Positions 33,254 to 46,915 of a DNA stretch of 64,000 nucleotides are shown piece after piece. The DNA lies in assembly GCA_946800325.1 (NCBI GenBank), contig OX326957.1:51021798-51085797 (forward strand). The letters run 5' to 3'. This stretch comes from Luzula sylvatica (taxonomy: Eukaryota; Streptophyta; Magnoliopsida; Poales; Juncaceae). How positions within the stretch are numbered: the first letter of the stretch is position 1; each line of letters opens with the position of its first letter. The notes under the pieces are model-generated. The model did no database searches and was not told the origin of the DNA. It worked only from the letters and a program-made list of their open reading frames with translations. A program made the translations under genes and the position numbers.

Positions 33254-33595
33254 GATTTAGGGAGCAATCTACAAACACTAAACACTATGTACAAAATAAG
33301 TTGTGCATTTTAATCCAGTCACAAATGCTATCTACAAAATAGATAAAGAGGGGTTTAGGGTTTAAGGAAGCTATCTACAATCCCTAAACGCTATCTATAA
33401 AATAAATTGTGCATTTTATTCCAATCCTAATGCTATCAACAATACAGATTAACTAATAATGGGAGGGGTTGGAAACATATTATAGGGTTTAGGGAGCAAT
33501 CTACAAACACTAATCACTATCTACAAAATAAATTGTGCAATTTAATCCAGTCATAAATGTTATCTACAAAACAGATAAGAGGGGATTATGGTTTA
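33254..33595. repeat. Three imperfect tandem units of about 107-128 bp
   Basis: Units begin with TTTAGGGAGCAATCTAC or a close variant at 33254, 33361 and 33489. Each continues with AAATAAATTGTGCATTTTAATCC-like sequence. Confidence 0.8.
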
Positions 33596-34824
33596 ATGGG
33601 TTTTAGCATTCAAGGCAACATTCACTTATGGGAATGAAATAATATCAATCGTCAATCTAATTTGTTTTTCAATTGAGAAGACATGAAAATTAATTCAAAT
33701 ACTTCTTAAATTCTCTTTTTTGTATTTGCTTTTTCATGAGCGAATTTCTTACGTCATAACTAGAAAATAATTTATCTAGAATATTTTCAATACTTTATTT
33801 TCTGCCAATATTTATTGATATCAAGTCTTTAATATTGACTAAATATTTTACATATTTGATGCTCTTGCAACTCCCGGTGCTTTCAATAACATTATCAACT
33901 TTGTTAAATAATCTTTAACTTGTAACATCGCAATTTTGTATTGAAACTCCATGTTTCAATAAGACGAATTACAAACATTGCGTGCATTAATAAACTGAAT
34001 TTCAACTACAGGTGCATATATAAATAATAAATATGCTAAAAATGAATATGCGAAAAACTAATAGTACGAAAAAATAAATGTGTAAAAAATACATTAAATA
34101 AACGTACAAATAATAAATATAAATATACTCGCAACTCCTGGTGCATTAATAAACGAACAACTTTGTATGCGTTCATAAGATGAACATGTAACTTCTGGTT
34201 GCAAATAAAATAAAAATAATTAAATAAATAATCTAATGCATGGACATACAACTTCTGGTGTTTTTTTTTTTCAACTAAACAACCTCAAGTTTAGTATATG
34301 AATAATTAAACAAAAAAAGAGTCCATAATATATACACGGCTGGTGTATTCAATGAAATTAAAAAATACAAAACAGAATTCATACAAGTCCATTTCAATAT
34401 AATTATGATATTTTTCAATGAAATTGAAATTCATACAAGTCGACACTTTCAATATACTTCTGGTATTTCAATGAAAATAAACAGCGAAATCCATATAATT
34501 AGAATCTTCGCCATAATTAAGGCCCATTAAAATTGTTATTTAGTGCTTACATTGAGAGATTTAATGCTTTGAATTTTTTGTACCAAATTAAATAACAGTA
34601 CACTTCAGAATTAAAACATAATTAAATTATAATTGAACTTCAAGTTTCAAGGAAATAACATAATTCATAATAAAAGCACCAAATTACAAAAAAATTCAGG
34701 TTTCGTCATCTCAAAATAACATCTCTAAAAATGCATATTTCTGCCAAATTTTACAACACTCTTCTAGAGATTTGTTAAAATCGTAATTGTCTATTCAATG
34801 AAATCATCATGACTATTGGCATGA
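33596..34824. other. AT-rich intergenic with recurring ACTTCTGGTG-like words
   Basis: No gene is seen. A short word (ACTCCTGGTGCATTAATAAAC, ACTTCTGGTTGCAAATAAA, ACTTCTGGTG and similar) recurs at irregular spacing, mostly followed by A-rich sequence. It may be a decayed tandem repeat. Confidence 0.4.
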
Positions 34825-34833
34825 TTTGTCAAA

Positions 34834-35893
34834 GGGGAATTCTTCAAAAATCCCCCAACTTTTCTGAAAATTCTGAAAAACCCCCTCTACTTATAGAAAA
34901 CCCCCTATCTTTTTTAGATTCCCTCAAAAACCCCCTATATTTTTTGCTTCTTCAAAAACCCCCTAACTTTTTTAGATTCTCTCAAAAACCCCCTATCTCT
35001 TTATTATGTTTTTTAAAAAATAACCATTATACCCTTTAGTTTTATTTTTTAAATTTTTATAATTTAATAAATAATGAATATATATTAAACTATTATAAAA
35101 AAATTAAAAATAAATAATACATGATATTATAATATTATAATAAATAATATATAGTATTAAAATATTATAATAAATAATATATTGATATTAAAATATCATT
35201 TTCAACAATTATTATAATATTTTAATATCAACATATTATTTATTATAATAATTTAATATATATGTATTATTTATTATAATATTTTAATATCATGCATTAT
35301 TTATTTTTTATAATTTTATTGATATCAATAAAAATGTTATAATAATATAATATCATGCATTATTTATTTTTTATAATTTTATTGATATTAAAATATCAAT
35401 AAAAATGTTATAATAATTTAATATCATATATTATTTATTGATATTAAAATATTATAATAAATAATACATAGATATTAAATTATTATAATAAATAATATAT
35501 TGATATTAAAATATTATAATAATTGTTGAAAATAATATTTTAATATCAATATATTATTTATTATAATATTTTAATACTATATATTATGTATTATAATATT
35601 ATAATATCATGTATTATTTATTTTTGATTTTTTTATAATAGTTATATATTCATTATTTATTAAATTATAGAAATTTAAAAAATAAAACTAAAGGGTATAA
35701 TGATTATTTTTTAAAATACATAATAAAAAGATAGGGGGGTTTTGAGAGAATCTAAAAAAGTTAGGGGGTTTTTGAAGAAGCAAAAAATATAGGGGGTTTT
35801 TGAGGGAATCTAAAAAAGATAGGGGGTTTTCTAAAAGTAGAGGGGATTTTTCAGAATTTTTAGAAAAGTTAGGAGGTTTTTGAAGAATTCCCC
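34834..35893. mobile_element. Foldback MULE-type MITE, 1060 bp
   Basis: The ends are GGGGAATTCTTCAAAAA and its inverted copy. The arms are inverted repeats of at least 250 bp built of CCCCCTA and AAAAACCCCC words, and much of the AT-rich centre is also symmetric. It is flanked by a 9-bp duplication with one mismatch, TTTGTCAAA (34825-34833) and TTTGTGAAA (35894-35902). No coding sequence. Confidence 0.88.
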
Positions 35894-35902
35894 TTTGTGA
35901 AA

Positions 35903-36542
35903 ATGCTTATTCAAAGACTTCTGGTTATAGTCTCCTGGTTATAGAGATATGTATTTCATTAAATTGGCAGGTCATGTACCTTAATTATTCTAAGGAAATA
36001 TATGTTACAAGTTACAACTAATATAAACGGCTAGAATAATATTCATTAATTGTGCATTCAAACAAAATGAATGTCCATTGAAATTGGCAGGTTGATTAAC
36101 ACACTCTACAACCCATGTTGTTTGTGAAAAACTTCTGGTTGGTTAACATTATCTAAATACAGCTCCAATTCTGTTTCTTTGTGAAATTGGAGAACATAGA
36201 ACTTCACGATTATAATATATACTACCATATTAATAACTATGATAATACATATAAAAATGGAGTCCATTGATTAATAACTATGATAATGCATAGAGTTATC
36301 AAATCATGATGTGAAATTGATGGTTGTTTTCTTGATTTCATCTTTGTACACACATGTAATACCACAAGCGCTGCCAATGGGCAGGCCGGGCCTGCTCTTC
36401 ATTTGTAATGATCTTTTGGGAGACTAAGCTGTATGTTTTTTATTATTCCATGCTATGTATCTATACTTATCATAGTTATGGGATCACGAGAAACTGTAGA
36501 GGGATCATCTGACTAAAAAATAAGATTAACAAGTTTGTTTTG
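35903..36542. other. Intergenic, no gene seen
   Basis: AT-rich. The ACTTCTGGTT word of the preceding interval occurs again near 35919 and 36131. Confidence 0.4.
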
Positions 36543-36694
36543 GAGTAATGATAGGGACACAAATACCAACCACAAATGTGACACAAATACATAAGTTTGT
36601 ATTTGATTTATGATTCATATATACATAATTAATATTACAAACTTAGTTATTTGTGACACATTTGTGATTGGTATTTGTGTATCTATCATTACTC
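36543..36694. mobile_element. Near-perfect palindromic MITE, 152 bp
   Basis: GAGTAATGATAGGGACAC and ATCTATCATTACTC are the two ends of arms about 60 bp long, with a short AT-rich centre. TTTTG lies on both sides and may be the target duplication. The superfamily is uncertain. Confidence 0.75.
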
Positions 36695-37203
36695 TTTTGT
36701 TTTGTTTCCATGCTTTCTTGATATTGGTGCCTAATTGGATTAAATATATTAAATTGAGGATCAATTGTGGTTTAAAAGTTTATACTCTCGTACATTTTGT
36801 TTGATTCAGACTAACTAGTTACTAGCACATGATTGATCATAAGATTAAAATCTTCAGATTCAAAGCTCGAAATAATTGTTATTTTTATTTAAAGTAAATA
36901 TTATTTTGTATATGTCAATTTATTAATTTAATAATTATGTACTTACAACTTACAAGTACATTTAAAACAAGTTGCAGAAGTGAAATGAGTGGTTGAGTCT
37001 GAGTATGGTGAATATTTACGGTGGGTACGGACCTATATCCCCAAAAAATATTGAAACTGAAATGCATACCTCTAACTTGAATTTTACTTCTTAAACATAT
37101 CATACATTTGAAAGACTGATTTCATTACTAGGTTGGAGACAGTGTTTTGGAAACTAAGTTTCACTTGCTATTTTACTAAGTTTTTCTAATTTAGAAACAC
37201 CAA
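36695..37203. other. Intergenic, no gene seen
   Basis: AT-rich sequence without recognisable coding or repeat structure. Confidence 0.4.
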
Positions 37204-38363
37204 GGCCTTGTTTGGATGCCTAAGGAATCACTAGTTTTTTATAGTCTTAAGGAAAAATTTAGGTTGTTTTTAACTTTTTACTATAGGTTGTTTGGATGCA
37301 ATTTAAGGAACAGTAAAGTATATGTTTTATATTCTAGAGTATATTGGTAGAATATATTGTTTGGTTCTTTTCATGAATTGTAGTTATATTTTTTATATTC
37401 TAGAGTGTAAAAATGGTATTACATGCAAATACAAAATGGGCTAGGACCAATTTTATTCATCAATTTCCATTCAATGAAAATGGAATGTTTTTCATTCAAA
37501 TATTACATTGGTATCATTCATACATACTCTTTCCCCCTCTTTATTCCCTATTGCAAATATTTTGTCTTTTTTTTCCATTGAACCTATCAATAACTATTAA
37601 AACAATCTAAAATCTTTTTCAAATTAGGAATAAAATAAAAACAAGCAAATATCTTCTTTAAGTTTCTTAAAATTCTCACCAATGGTCAATTGGTCTAGTG
37701 GTAAAATATTTAGCACAAGATGTCAAAAAATCAAATGTTCAAGCCCTCATTGTTATCACAAATAAAAAAAATAAAACCAATAATATCAATGTTTCATGGA
37801 TTATGTTTCCCTTCAACAACAACAAAAATTTCTTAAAATTCTCAAAATTAATAATTAAGTTTATAGAATTTATCTTAAACTTTCAAAATCTAGAAATAAA
37901 AAATTAAAACTAATTGATAAAATTAGGACAATTACTTGATATTTTCAATGTACGAATAATATAGTTGTAATAAATGTTAGTTTTTAGTTGAAAAAATATA
38001 AAAAAATAAACGGGTTTCGCTGTATTTAAATTAAATTTTAAGTTGAATTTGGATGTTTAATTGTTTTGGACGAATATATATTTTTATTTTTACTTAAAAT
38101 TTAATAATATTATGTTTTTTGTTATTTCGCGTGTCATATTATAATGACATTAGATAAAAAAAAAAAATACTCCTTGGCCCCGTCCAATTTTTGTGTCTGG
38201 TTCCGCTCCTGATTTTAACTATGAATTCCTACAGATTCATCCAAACAACAACTTTACAAATCCTCACACATTTTTATTCCTATAGGTTTTGAGATTTTAA
38301 AATTTTAAATCCTAAAAATAACTAATAATATAATGTAATTTTCCTATGCATTCAAACAAGCCC
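37204..38363. mobile_element. Harbinger-like element, 1160 bp
   Basis: The left end GGCCTTGTTTGGATGC and the right end (minus strand GGGCTTGTTTGAATGC) are inverted repeats. The flanking triplets are CAA and TAA, close to the TAA target of PIF/Harbinger elements. A fragment of another element family with a tRNA-like module lies inside (37684-38211). No transposase is seen. Confidence 0.55.
37684..38211. mobile_element. Fragment of a hAT MITE with tRNA-like module
   Basis: A tRNA-like stretch (37688-37755: GGTCTAGTGGTAAAAT, then ATGTTCAAGCCC) is followed 450 bp later by an inverted end (minus strand CAGGAGCGGAACCAGACAC). The end resembles those of the MITEs at 54105 and 56719. The left terminus is missing. 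Confidence 0.45.
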
Positions 38364-38866
38364 TAAAATTAGAGGTAGAACCGTAGAACACGTCATAGTT
38401 TTATTAGTTTTAATTGTTGAAAAACATACTTCTTAGCTCAAAATAAAGCGAGCCAATGGAGAGAATTAAGAGTTAAGACAATGAATTTCGAAAGTCTATG
38501 AGTATTTTTCAAAGAATATTTTAGAGTAAATACTAAATATATATAACATACTCTCGTAATATCATAGAAGCATGCTATTTTGTTGTCGTTATATTTTCAT
38601 GATGTGATGTGATTGGTTGAGATTTCATATGTATATATGTCAATTCAGCATCATATCATCAATCTTTTTGTGGTATCAAGTTGTGTAACATACGAAACAT
38701 CTATATTCTAAAATCATACTTAAATTTAAAAGGTAATTTAAAAGTTCTTCAAATAATATGATTAAATATGAAATAATTTAATAAATCATCCTTCACACAG
38801 TAAAATAAATGTTATTAATTTACAAAAATACCCAATATGTTTTAAAAGAAGTATCATGCATTTTAT

Positions 38867-38907
<41 letters not shown>

Positions 38908-40199
38908 GAAAGTTCGGAAGTTTTGAATAGAGATGCAAAAGAAAAACGCACACATCAACATAATTAAATAGTTCAGTAAAAAAAACTTCAAAAGTTTCAA
39001 GTCAACCTTGTCAAGAAAAGAAAAAAAAATTATCCTCAAAAAAATTAACCTTGTAAAATTTATAAAGTAGAAGAGGATATTTATGAATAGTTATTTTTAA
39101 ATTAAGACAAATATTCTCAAAACTCAAAATTGTAAAAATAAATTATATATAGGACATAATAGAAATAGAAAATAAGAACCTATTTTATTTTTCTAAAAAG
39201 TAAAAAAAAAACAAAAAAAATTTGTTCAAGAGTAGAAATGTCAAATAAGTAATGAGTGTTATTTCCATTTGTAAGTGTCAATCACATTGTACGGTCGCTC
39301 TGTTTTGACGGTAACATTTCACCTAACTTAGATTTGGGTGTATTATCATATATGAAACCAATTATCCAATGAATATACATGCACGTTTCTTTTACATAAG
39401 CATAAAGTTTATAATAACACAACCTAGAAATTAATCAAGTTAATTACGTAGCAAATCTTACCGGCCTTTTGAATTGTCATGTTAAATAAATACACCTAAC
39501 AAGTAAATATTTTCTAGATCATGTAAAAATTGTATCACGAGCACAAATTTGAGGATCATCAACAGCATAGAACAAAGAGAAGAACATCCCTATCTGTTGG
39601 GTATTAAATTAATTATCATTTCATTTGAGACATGATTAGCCATAAATTAACAAAAACCCAAAACGAATCTTAATCTTAGCTGCAGAGTTTTTTAGGGTTT
39701 TTTTTTGCAGCTGTATTATTTAGATTCCTTCAGACAGGACACGTTTCTTGCGGGACAGCTCAATTAGTCTAATCTCCATTGTATTATATGTAAAAACACA
39801 CATTCATTCATATAATTATAAACACAGGTACTTTACATATGGCTTCGAGATAACTATTAACAAATAGCTCATCACATGGTGTACTATTTTTGAATCTAAA
39901 TATACATTTGGTTTTCTTAATAACACATGGATCTTGCCAAAATTTGTAAACTCGAGATGTTAGTATCAAGAGATCAACGTAAACCTAATAAGAAGTCATG
40001 GGAACACAAATTCACCCTATATTTGTATAAATATAAAGTGATAATATACATTCCTTTTTTGTCATGATTAATGTGTTGATACATATAAAATGGCAATATA
40101 CATTCCTTTTAGAATTCATTAACATGATTAATGTGTTGATCGTATTAAATGTTAGTGGTAAAATATGGTAATTTATTTTTTGTCATCATACGAACATGA
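38364..40199. other. Intergenic, no gene seen
   Basis: A long AT-rich interval without a supported frame. A (TA)n run lies at 38874-38903. Confidence 0.5.
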
Positions 40200-40344
40200 T
40201 TTTTTTTTATCAAACCGGTTTTATTATAAGCCGGTTTTAGAACCGTGTCAACGAGCGCACCACAAAATTCATAAAATATTAATATTCACACGGTTTTGAT
40301 TATGTGTTTATAAAAACATGTTTGTGAGCATTTTTGACGTAGTG
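40200..40344. mobile_element. Right end of a CACTA-like element
   Basis: On the minus strand the sequence starts CACTACGTCAAAAATGCTC, a CACTA-type terminus, and carries CCGGTTTTATTATAAGCCGG subterminal repeats. No matching left end was found upstream. Confidence 0.5.
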
Positions 40345-40369
40345 AGAGGATAAAAGTCGGAAAAAAAAA

Positions 40370-41175
40370 TTCACCGTTTCACAATTAATTAATATATTTA
40401 ATATTTCTAAGAAGTTTGTTTACCATCTTCTATAATTAATCAAATTTAAATTTGAAAAATAAATTATCGGGCTGAATCATGCATCGTTTTAACATGTGTT
40501 AAACGGATACAAATGAAAAAAACTATCATAAAAAATAAACGAAAATAAAAATAATAATTTTGCAAAAAATTGTAAAATACAAATGAAAATAATTTGCTTT
40601 TAAAAAAGATTGAAGATAAATAATAATAAAAAATTCAAATAAATATGACTTTTTATGTGTAATATAAAATATAATAATAAATCAAATAAATCAATTTATT
40701 TTTTAATAATTTGGTTTGCCACATAATCAATTTGATTTATCACCTAATTACTACGGCTAGTCGCCTATAATGATTTAGAAAAATATATTTTGTCCACTTT
40801 ACATTTTCCCACGATACATGATGTGTTGGCTTGAATTTAATTCACCGGATTTAATGCTAAACCAAATTAATACATATTAATACATAGTAAACAATAAATT
40901 ATTAAACTCGTTTTCTTGTATACATTAGTTTTTACCTTGTGGTAAATATAGGATCATCAAAGTATTTACCACATACAAATTAATTGCATTTGTTATTTAT
41001 TTATTTATTTTTGTAAAATTATGCGTGCATCCGTTTAACATGTGTTAAACGATGTATTAATTCAACCCAAATGATTTATTTTTCATATTTAGAAAATTAG
41101 AGAATTGAATATGGATGGTGGTAAACAATGTCTTTTAAATATTAAATGCTTGGATGATGTGTGAAATTGTGGATT
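40370..41175. mobile_element. Foldback repeat with arms of about 150 bp
   Basis: The left arm (40370-40515) and the right arm (41026-41175) are inverted copies that share GCATCGTTTTAACATGTGTTAAACGG-like sequence. A third, diverged copy of the arm lies at about 41200-41350. No target duplication was identified. Confidence 0.6.
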
Positions 41176-41350
41176 TAACACGTATGAAACAACGTAAATA
41201 GATCATATACACTACACATGTTTAACACATGTAAAAGGTCAATTAATCAAGTATAATAACTTATTTTTCAAATTTGTAAGATTAAATTTAAATGATTATG
41301 GACGATGAATAAATTCAATAAAAACATGAAATATATTATGATGTGTGAAA

Positions 41351-42028
41351 CAATGAATATTTAATTGTTTTTCATTATATATAGGATGAACCAATCAAAA
41401 AAATTAATGATTCACTAGAATCACTACTATAATATCTCAATACATCAAGGATCTATGTAGATTATGAGGAGGATGATTATCATGACTCTATGATTTATTA
41501 TCTAAACTAAGTTAATATTTAATGTCCTTTTTTTTAAAGAGGCGAGTATAATTTTTCATTTGTATATAAAAAGAAGATTAAACATTAATTTTATCTAAAA
41601 TGTAATAGGAAAATAATTAGTAGGTACACACGCATTTTCTTCGAAGAAAATATTGCTTTTCAAAGTAGTATAAACAAATTACAAATATTAATCCTTGCAT
41701 TCGTTCGGATCACAAGTTCTAAACAATGTTTTTTTCTACTGATAATACAAGAAAATTCTCTCCAATTACTACAGAAACTGTAGGCACCACTTGCCCATTT
41801 ATGCTATGATCATGTGTAAGGGATGCCTACAGTCTCCATTCGAATGGAGAGAGAGAGAGAGATGGAGAGCCAGAGAGAACATCACACAATGCTGAGGCAA
41901 GGAGAGGTGCAGAACGGTACACTGGTACAGCAGAGAGAAGATGATATGAAGATCTAGCCCTAACATCAAATCAGGATAAACAACTATTTTCTTTGAACAA
42001 AAGTATTCACACACTGAAAATCAGAAAC
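41351..42028. other. 3' flank of the MYB gene
   Basis: AT-rich, no separate gene seen. A short GA run lies at 41845-41863. Confidence 0.5.
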
Positions 42029-42681
42029 TCAGAGCCGGTACGTCACCTTTTCTTCTTCTTGGTATCCACCAACTGGATCATCCAGTACATAGCTACCACT
42101 GGTCGGAGTGGCACCATTGCTAGCCGTATTACACCATGTGTAATTATTCGGACCCAACAATTGCTTGATCTCTTCGTAGTTGTACTCCAATGGTGCCTCT
42201 CCTTCTCCCCATAATCCACCATGAACATCACTTTCTCCTTTAACCATCAAAGTTTGTCTTTCTTCGATATTTCTGTTATACAGATAATTATCGAAGGGCG
42301 CCGTGTTTTCAGACGAGTCGCAATTGCTCTTCACGCTTCCAAACATGATCATGTTGGCATTGTCATCATAGCTAGGTTTAATGTCACATTGTTGGTACGA
42401 AGAGCTTAAATTAGGAGAGATGAATAGCGGGTTCGACATGTATTGCTCGTGTGAACCGGTGGACTGTAAAGAAGGGAAGTGAAATTGCTGGAAATGGAGT
42501 TGGTTATGGTGGTTTTGATTTGATCTCCTGTTAGGGTTTTGAGTGAAGCCTAAGAGTTTCTTCTTGAGCTTTGTATTCCAGTAGTTCTTTATATCGTTGT
42601 CCGTTCTTCCTGGAAGCTGAGCCGCTATGATCGACCACCTAAATATACAGTTTTTGTCATATCATTTCCTCATTTTTTTTT

Positions 42682-42733
<52 letters not shown>

Positions 42734-43357
42734 AGAGGGACATTTTAGAAATAAGAAATACTGACTACTAAGATAAAATTCTTCATTTTACATGTTTTTT
42801 CTCAATTTGACAAGAATATAATTGGAAGAGAAAACTGAAGTAACAAAATAAAATTTTCAACCAAAAGGTAATATAGCATTAAGTTATCTAATTATAGTAT
42901 CAAGTTTTCAAAATAAAATTAAAAGGACACAAGAGAACCTAGAATTATATTGGATTGGAATTGGAATTGAAGAGTTGCTTGATTTACCTGCTTCCTATGG
43001 TTGTAAAGAGTCCACAAATTATCCTATCTTCTTCTTCTGTGAACTCGCCATGTTTTATGTTAGGTCTCAAGTAGTTTAGCCATCTTAGCCTACAGCTCTT
43101 TCCACATCTCTTTAATCCTATCAAAATATTTGAAATTATCAAAAGATTTGAAAAATGCTCCCAAAATTTAAACAAAATTCGAATGAAGTTCGATATCAAA
43201 CTTTTGGTCAAATATATATACCAGCTTTTTGAGGGAGAGCAATCCAATTACCACCAGTGCCAAATTTCTCGATAAAATCTTTGAGCTTGACATCTTCCTC
43301 TGGCGACCACGGGCCCTTCTTTACGTGAGCTTTGTCACAACAAGGGGCTCTCCCCAT
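42029..43357 (-). CDS. R2R3-MYB transcription factor, RAX/MYB36-type (subgroup 14)
   Basis: Three exons on the minus strand are inferred: 43222-43357, 42988-43117 and 42029-42638. The 136- and 130-nt first exons are the usual R2R3-MYB pattern. The product is 291 residues. The start is [20 protein letters not shown]2 spans about residues 14-61 and R3 about 67-112, with the regularly spaced Trp residues, [17 protein letters not shown] and [19 protein letters not shown]. The residues [15 protein letters not shown] and ALPQKAG fit subgroup 14, whose members control axillary meristems (RAX) or Casparian-strip formation (MYB36). The C-terminal part is Ser/Asn-rich and acidic, as expected for an activation region. 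I cannot tell which member it is. Intron 2 carries a (TA)n run (42687-42730), and a GA tract lies 25-60 bases upstream of the ATG. Confidence 0.95.
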
Positions 43358-43625
43358 CGATCTCTCTTTTACAAAAAAAACCGCGAGAGCGAGAGCGAGA
43401 GAGAGAGAGAGAGAGTCTCTCTCTAAGTCTTCCAAGTTTTGTCCTTGGATGGTGGAGGTTTGGGTTATGACAAGTTCAGTTTGATGGTGGCAAGCTAGAA
43501 GGAGACACAAACTTTTAAGATATTTAGCACAGAAAACAAGAGAGAAAGAAAGAGCAAAGAAAAGGATAATAATTATTATTATATATAGGCTGGCTAGGGA
43601 GTTAGGGTTTGGAACAAGTCAAAGA

Positions 43626-43718
<93 letters not shown>
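43626..43718. repeat. (GA)n microsatellite upstream of the MYB gene
   Basis: An almost uninterrupted GA run of about 90 bases, some 270 bases before the MYB start codon. GA tracts can act as promoter elements in plants, but nothing here proves a role. Confidence 0.95.
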
Positions 43719-43720
<2 letters not shown>

Positions 43721-44904
43721 GTTTTCGTCACTGGCAATCTTGTTTGCTTCAATCGTTATTGCCTATTGGGCCTCTCGAATCTCAGCAACAAAAAAATATA
43801 GAACCAATTGGCTCATAAGATCCAAATCGATATAGTAAATTATTTATGTGAGGAGTGATGGCTGATGAGGTTGATGAAAGAAAATGAGGAATGTGGGCCT
43901 AAGTTAGGGAGTGAATGTGATGTTATGAAAGAAAATATAGAGACTATTATATAGGTTAATATAGGACTTTGTATATCTAGGATAAAATTTGTTAAAACGT
44001 CCCTCTTTCAACTTCATGTGTCTTCATGTGCCTATCAATAATCACTTATCACTGGTGTTCTGGAATAGCTTTATATCATCATAAGAAGGAATCATGTTTG
44101 TGTAATCACTGTTTTTTCAAAAAAAAATTTATTTCAAATACCAAAAGAAAAGGTGGAAAAAATGATTTTGAAATCCAAAAGTTGGAAGTAAATAGTAAAA
44201 GTTTGTTTTTTGAATTCTTACATACATTAAGTTCTATTTGTATAAATTCAAACTTACAAATGTTATTTTTACAAATTTCAAATCAACTAGAAGAATATTT
44301 TTCAGAAACAGCTCGTATTACTGGAACCGTTAATTCCTAATTATAGAATAGTGAGGATAACTATCATTGTCATATAGTTAATGATTGATTGGATTAAGCA
44401 ATTATGTGTATAGAAACATGCATAAAGGTTCTTTATGCATGTAGGCCCGAATAACAAGAGTAATTGCATAATTAATTGGCAACTAGAGTGTTCAAATTAT
44501 CATGCTTCGTTGCCAAAATGCCAAAATATATTATATTAGTTTAAGTTTACAAGAAATTTAAGAGTTTAAACCATGTGAACAGCCAAGTTGGTACATACAT
44601 GCATGGGACCCTAATAAATTGTATAATTAGCAATTTGACTTGCAATTAAGCATATACTTATATATAACTAAATTACTAATTAAGCTTCAGTCCCGCATAG
44701 TTAATGACACAAAGAAATCAAAATTAAATCTCATATTTGGTTAATGAATTTTTTTATTAACGGTCATTATCATCAGATTTTTAAAAATTAAGACCAGAAT
44801 CTTCTTAATAAAGCATATTTGTATACAAGTACTCGCATCCAAAAAACGTACCAATTTAATATGCAAAATTTCCATGAAATATCATATACACCCCTACATG
44901 TACC
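43719..44904. other. Intergenic, upstream of the MYB gene
   Basis: No supported gene. One 104-codon frame at 44026-44340 has no family resemblance and AT-rich random composition. Confidence 0.5.
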
Positions 44905-45259
44905 AAGAGTGTCAATGAGGGATAATATCCGAACGGAACAAAAACAATATCCAAAAAATATCCAAGTCCGAATAATACTATTCGGATTTGAAACTGAATT
45001 CGTTTTACAAATACATATTTGAATTTGAGACTCAAATTGTTATCCGGATCCGGTTATTTTCTAAACATAACTTATAATTTTTACTATATATTATAAATGA
45101 TAAAATTTATACGATATATATGTTTAGAACAGAAAGTGAATCCGTATTGACAATATTCCTAAATGTATCCAGATCTCAGATCCGTAAAGAACTGAACCCG
45201 AATATACAAAATATGGATGTGAATATGGTACGAGCACTATCAAACCGTCGACACCCCTA
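44905..45259. mobile_element. Degenerate hAT MITE related to 2174-2744
   Basis: The ends AGTGTCAATGAGGGATAATA and CGTCGACACCCCTA resemble the TAGGGGTGTCAA family. The interior has the same ATCCGGATCCGG motifs. The flanks CATGTACC and CATATACT match at 6 of 8 positions. Confidence 0.55.
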
Positions 45260-46915
45260 CATATACTCCTAAAACATCAAATATCATGAATAAACCTACA
45301 AAATTAAACATATAAGTTTATAACCCTCTTTTTCTTAAAAAAATATGAAAAATATCATTAATAACCTCTCTCCTATTTTTTTTTAAGACTTGGGAGCATA
45401 TCAAGAATAACGACATAAATCCGGCCTCCACAACTGGGGAAACGAAACGAGAAGGGTACGGGCATCGGCCATTTGGTCTATACAGAAAGAACGAAACAAG
45501 GGGGATTTTCTAGAAAAAAATGCGTTAAAGCACTACTCCCAAAAAATAGTAAGGCCCTACTTTTAACAAGGTTAGCGGTCAAACTCGAATAATGTCTAAT
45601 TTACGCCCATTGCGTTGGCTTTTCATGAATGATTCCTATAATCAACAACTCGTGTATTTCTTCTTAATTTCAATAAAAATCGAACCTCCCGAACACGCTT
45701 TGTGCTTTAGGTTCAACTTTAAAAAATACAATATAATCACATATATATACTACCGCTCAAAATTTTTGGGAATTTCCCCCCAAGTTCCTACTATGATCCG
45801 ACACATGGTGCATGTGAAATTGCCCTAATTTACAAGATTATCCAGACTCAACCGAGAGCACACAATTCAACTTTAAATTATATTCTATTGAATATTGAAT
45901 ACTTGTATTGTTATTTCAACTTAAGATTGAGTGAAAAGAACTGAATTAGATTTGAAGTTGGTTCAAGACTAGTAAAATGTACATGACTAGAATTTTGCTT
46001 ACAAAATCTTTTAAAGAACAATATTATTCACAAAACACTGTTCCACACATATAACAGTATTATTGACATAATTAGTCACTGTTTATCAGGTAAAAGTTAG
46101 GCTTAATATTAGATTAAAGTTCATATGCATAGCATAGCCTAGCTATATGTCTATATAATTAGCAAATAGCAAAGTTAAAATAAAATAAATGAAAATATTA
46201 AAAGCATCATTTTGGTACCTTTAAAAGTCTTTGTTTCATACCCAACTTCCCATATAGTTTCTTTAATTATTTGACGAGACAAATTTTCTGTAACCAAAGC
46301 ATGGATGGACATTGAAATTTGAAGATGCGTGCATTATATGCAGACCTTAAAAAACGAGCAAATAGAAAACAAAAATCACAAATTTGTTGGCGAAATTGAC
46401 CAATGTTTGCAGATTGTGTTACAATAAAAGCATTAAAGAAATTAAGGACACCCAAATTTTAAAAGGTAAAAGTATATTTTATAAGAGATGGGCCACACAA
46501 CACAAGTGGACCACATTTGTCTTCTTTTCTTCTTAATCCTAGAATTTTTTTCATTCACGCCCTCTTAAAACTTTGTTGTTTTGTTTCATCTTCAAAAGTT
46601 CGTACTCGAAATGAACAAGCAAGTAGATTACCATTTCTTTTCGAGAAAATATACTTACTCATAAAATTCACTCAAACATTCTTAATGCGTCAATCGAAAA
46701 TATTTAAATGAATTGATTAAATTTCTAATCAATGATTCAATATATTGATTTAATTAAGAAATCCTATCAATCAATTTAAAAAACCTCGATTAATGCATTA
46801 ATAATGTTTAGTGAGGTTTGGGAGCCAATTATGTAACCCCTTTCTTTTCTTGATATCTTGGGTAATTTTCTCAATAGGTTACCCAACCGTACAAGTCATG
46901 TTTTGACCGAATTGA
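45260..46915. other. Intergenic, no gene seen
   Basis: Mostly AT-rich. The stretch 45400-45830 is less AT-rich and reads like non-repetitive sequence of another origin, but no product could be recognised. Confidence 0.4.

Noticed and set aside
43609..43818. Glu/Arg-repeat frame
   Set aside because: It reads through the GA microsatellite.
45400..45830. Possible organellar DNA insertion
   Set aside because: Composition differs from the surroundings, but I could not match it to any plastid or mitochondrial gene. A search against organelle genomes would decide it.
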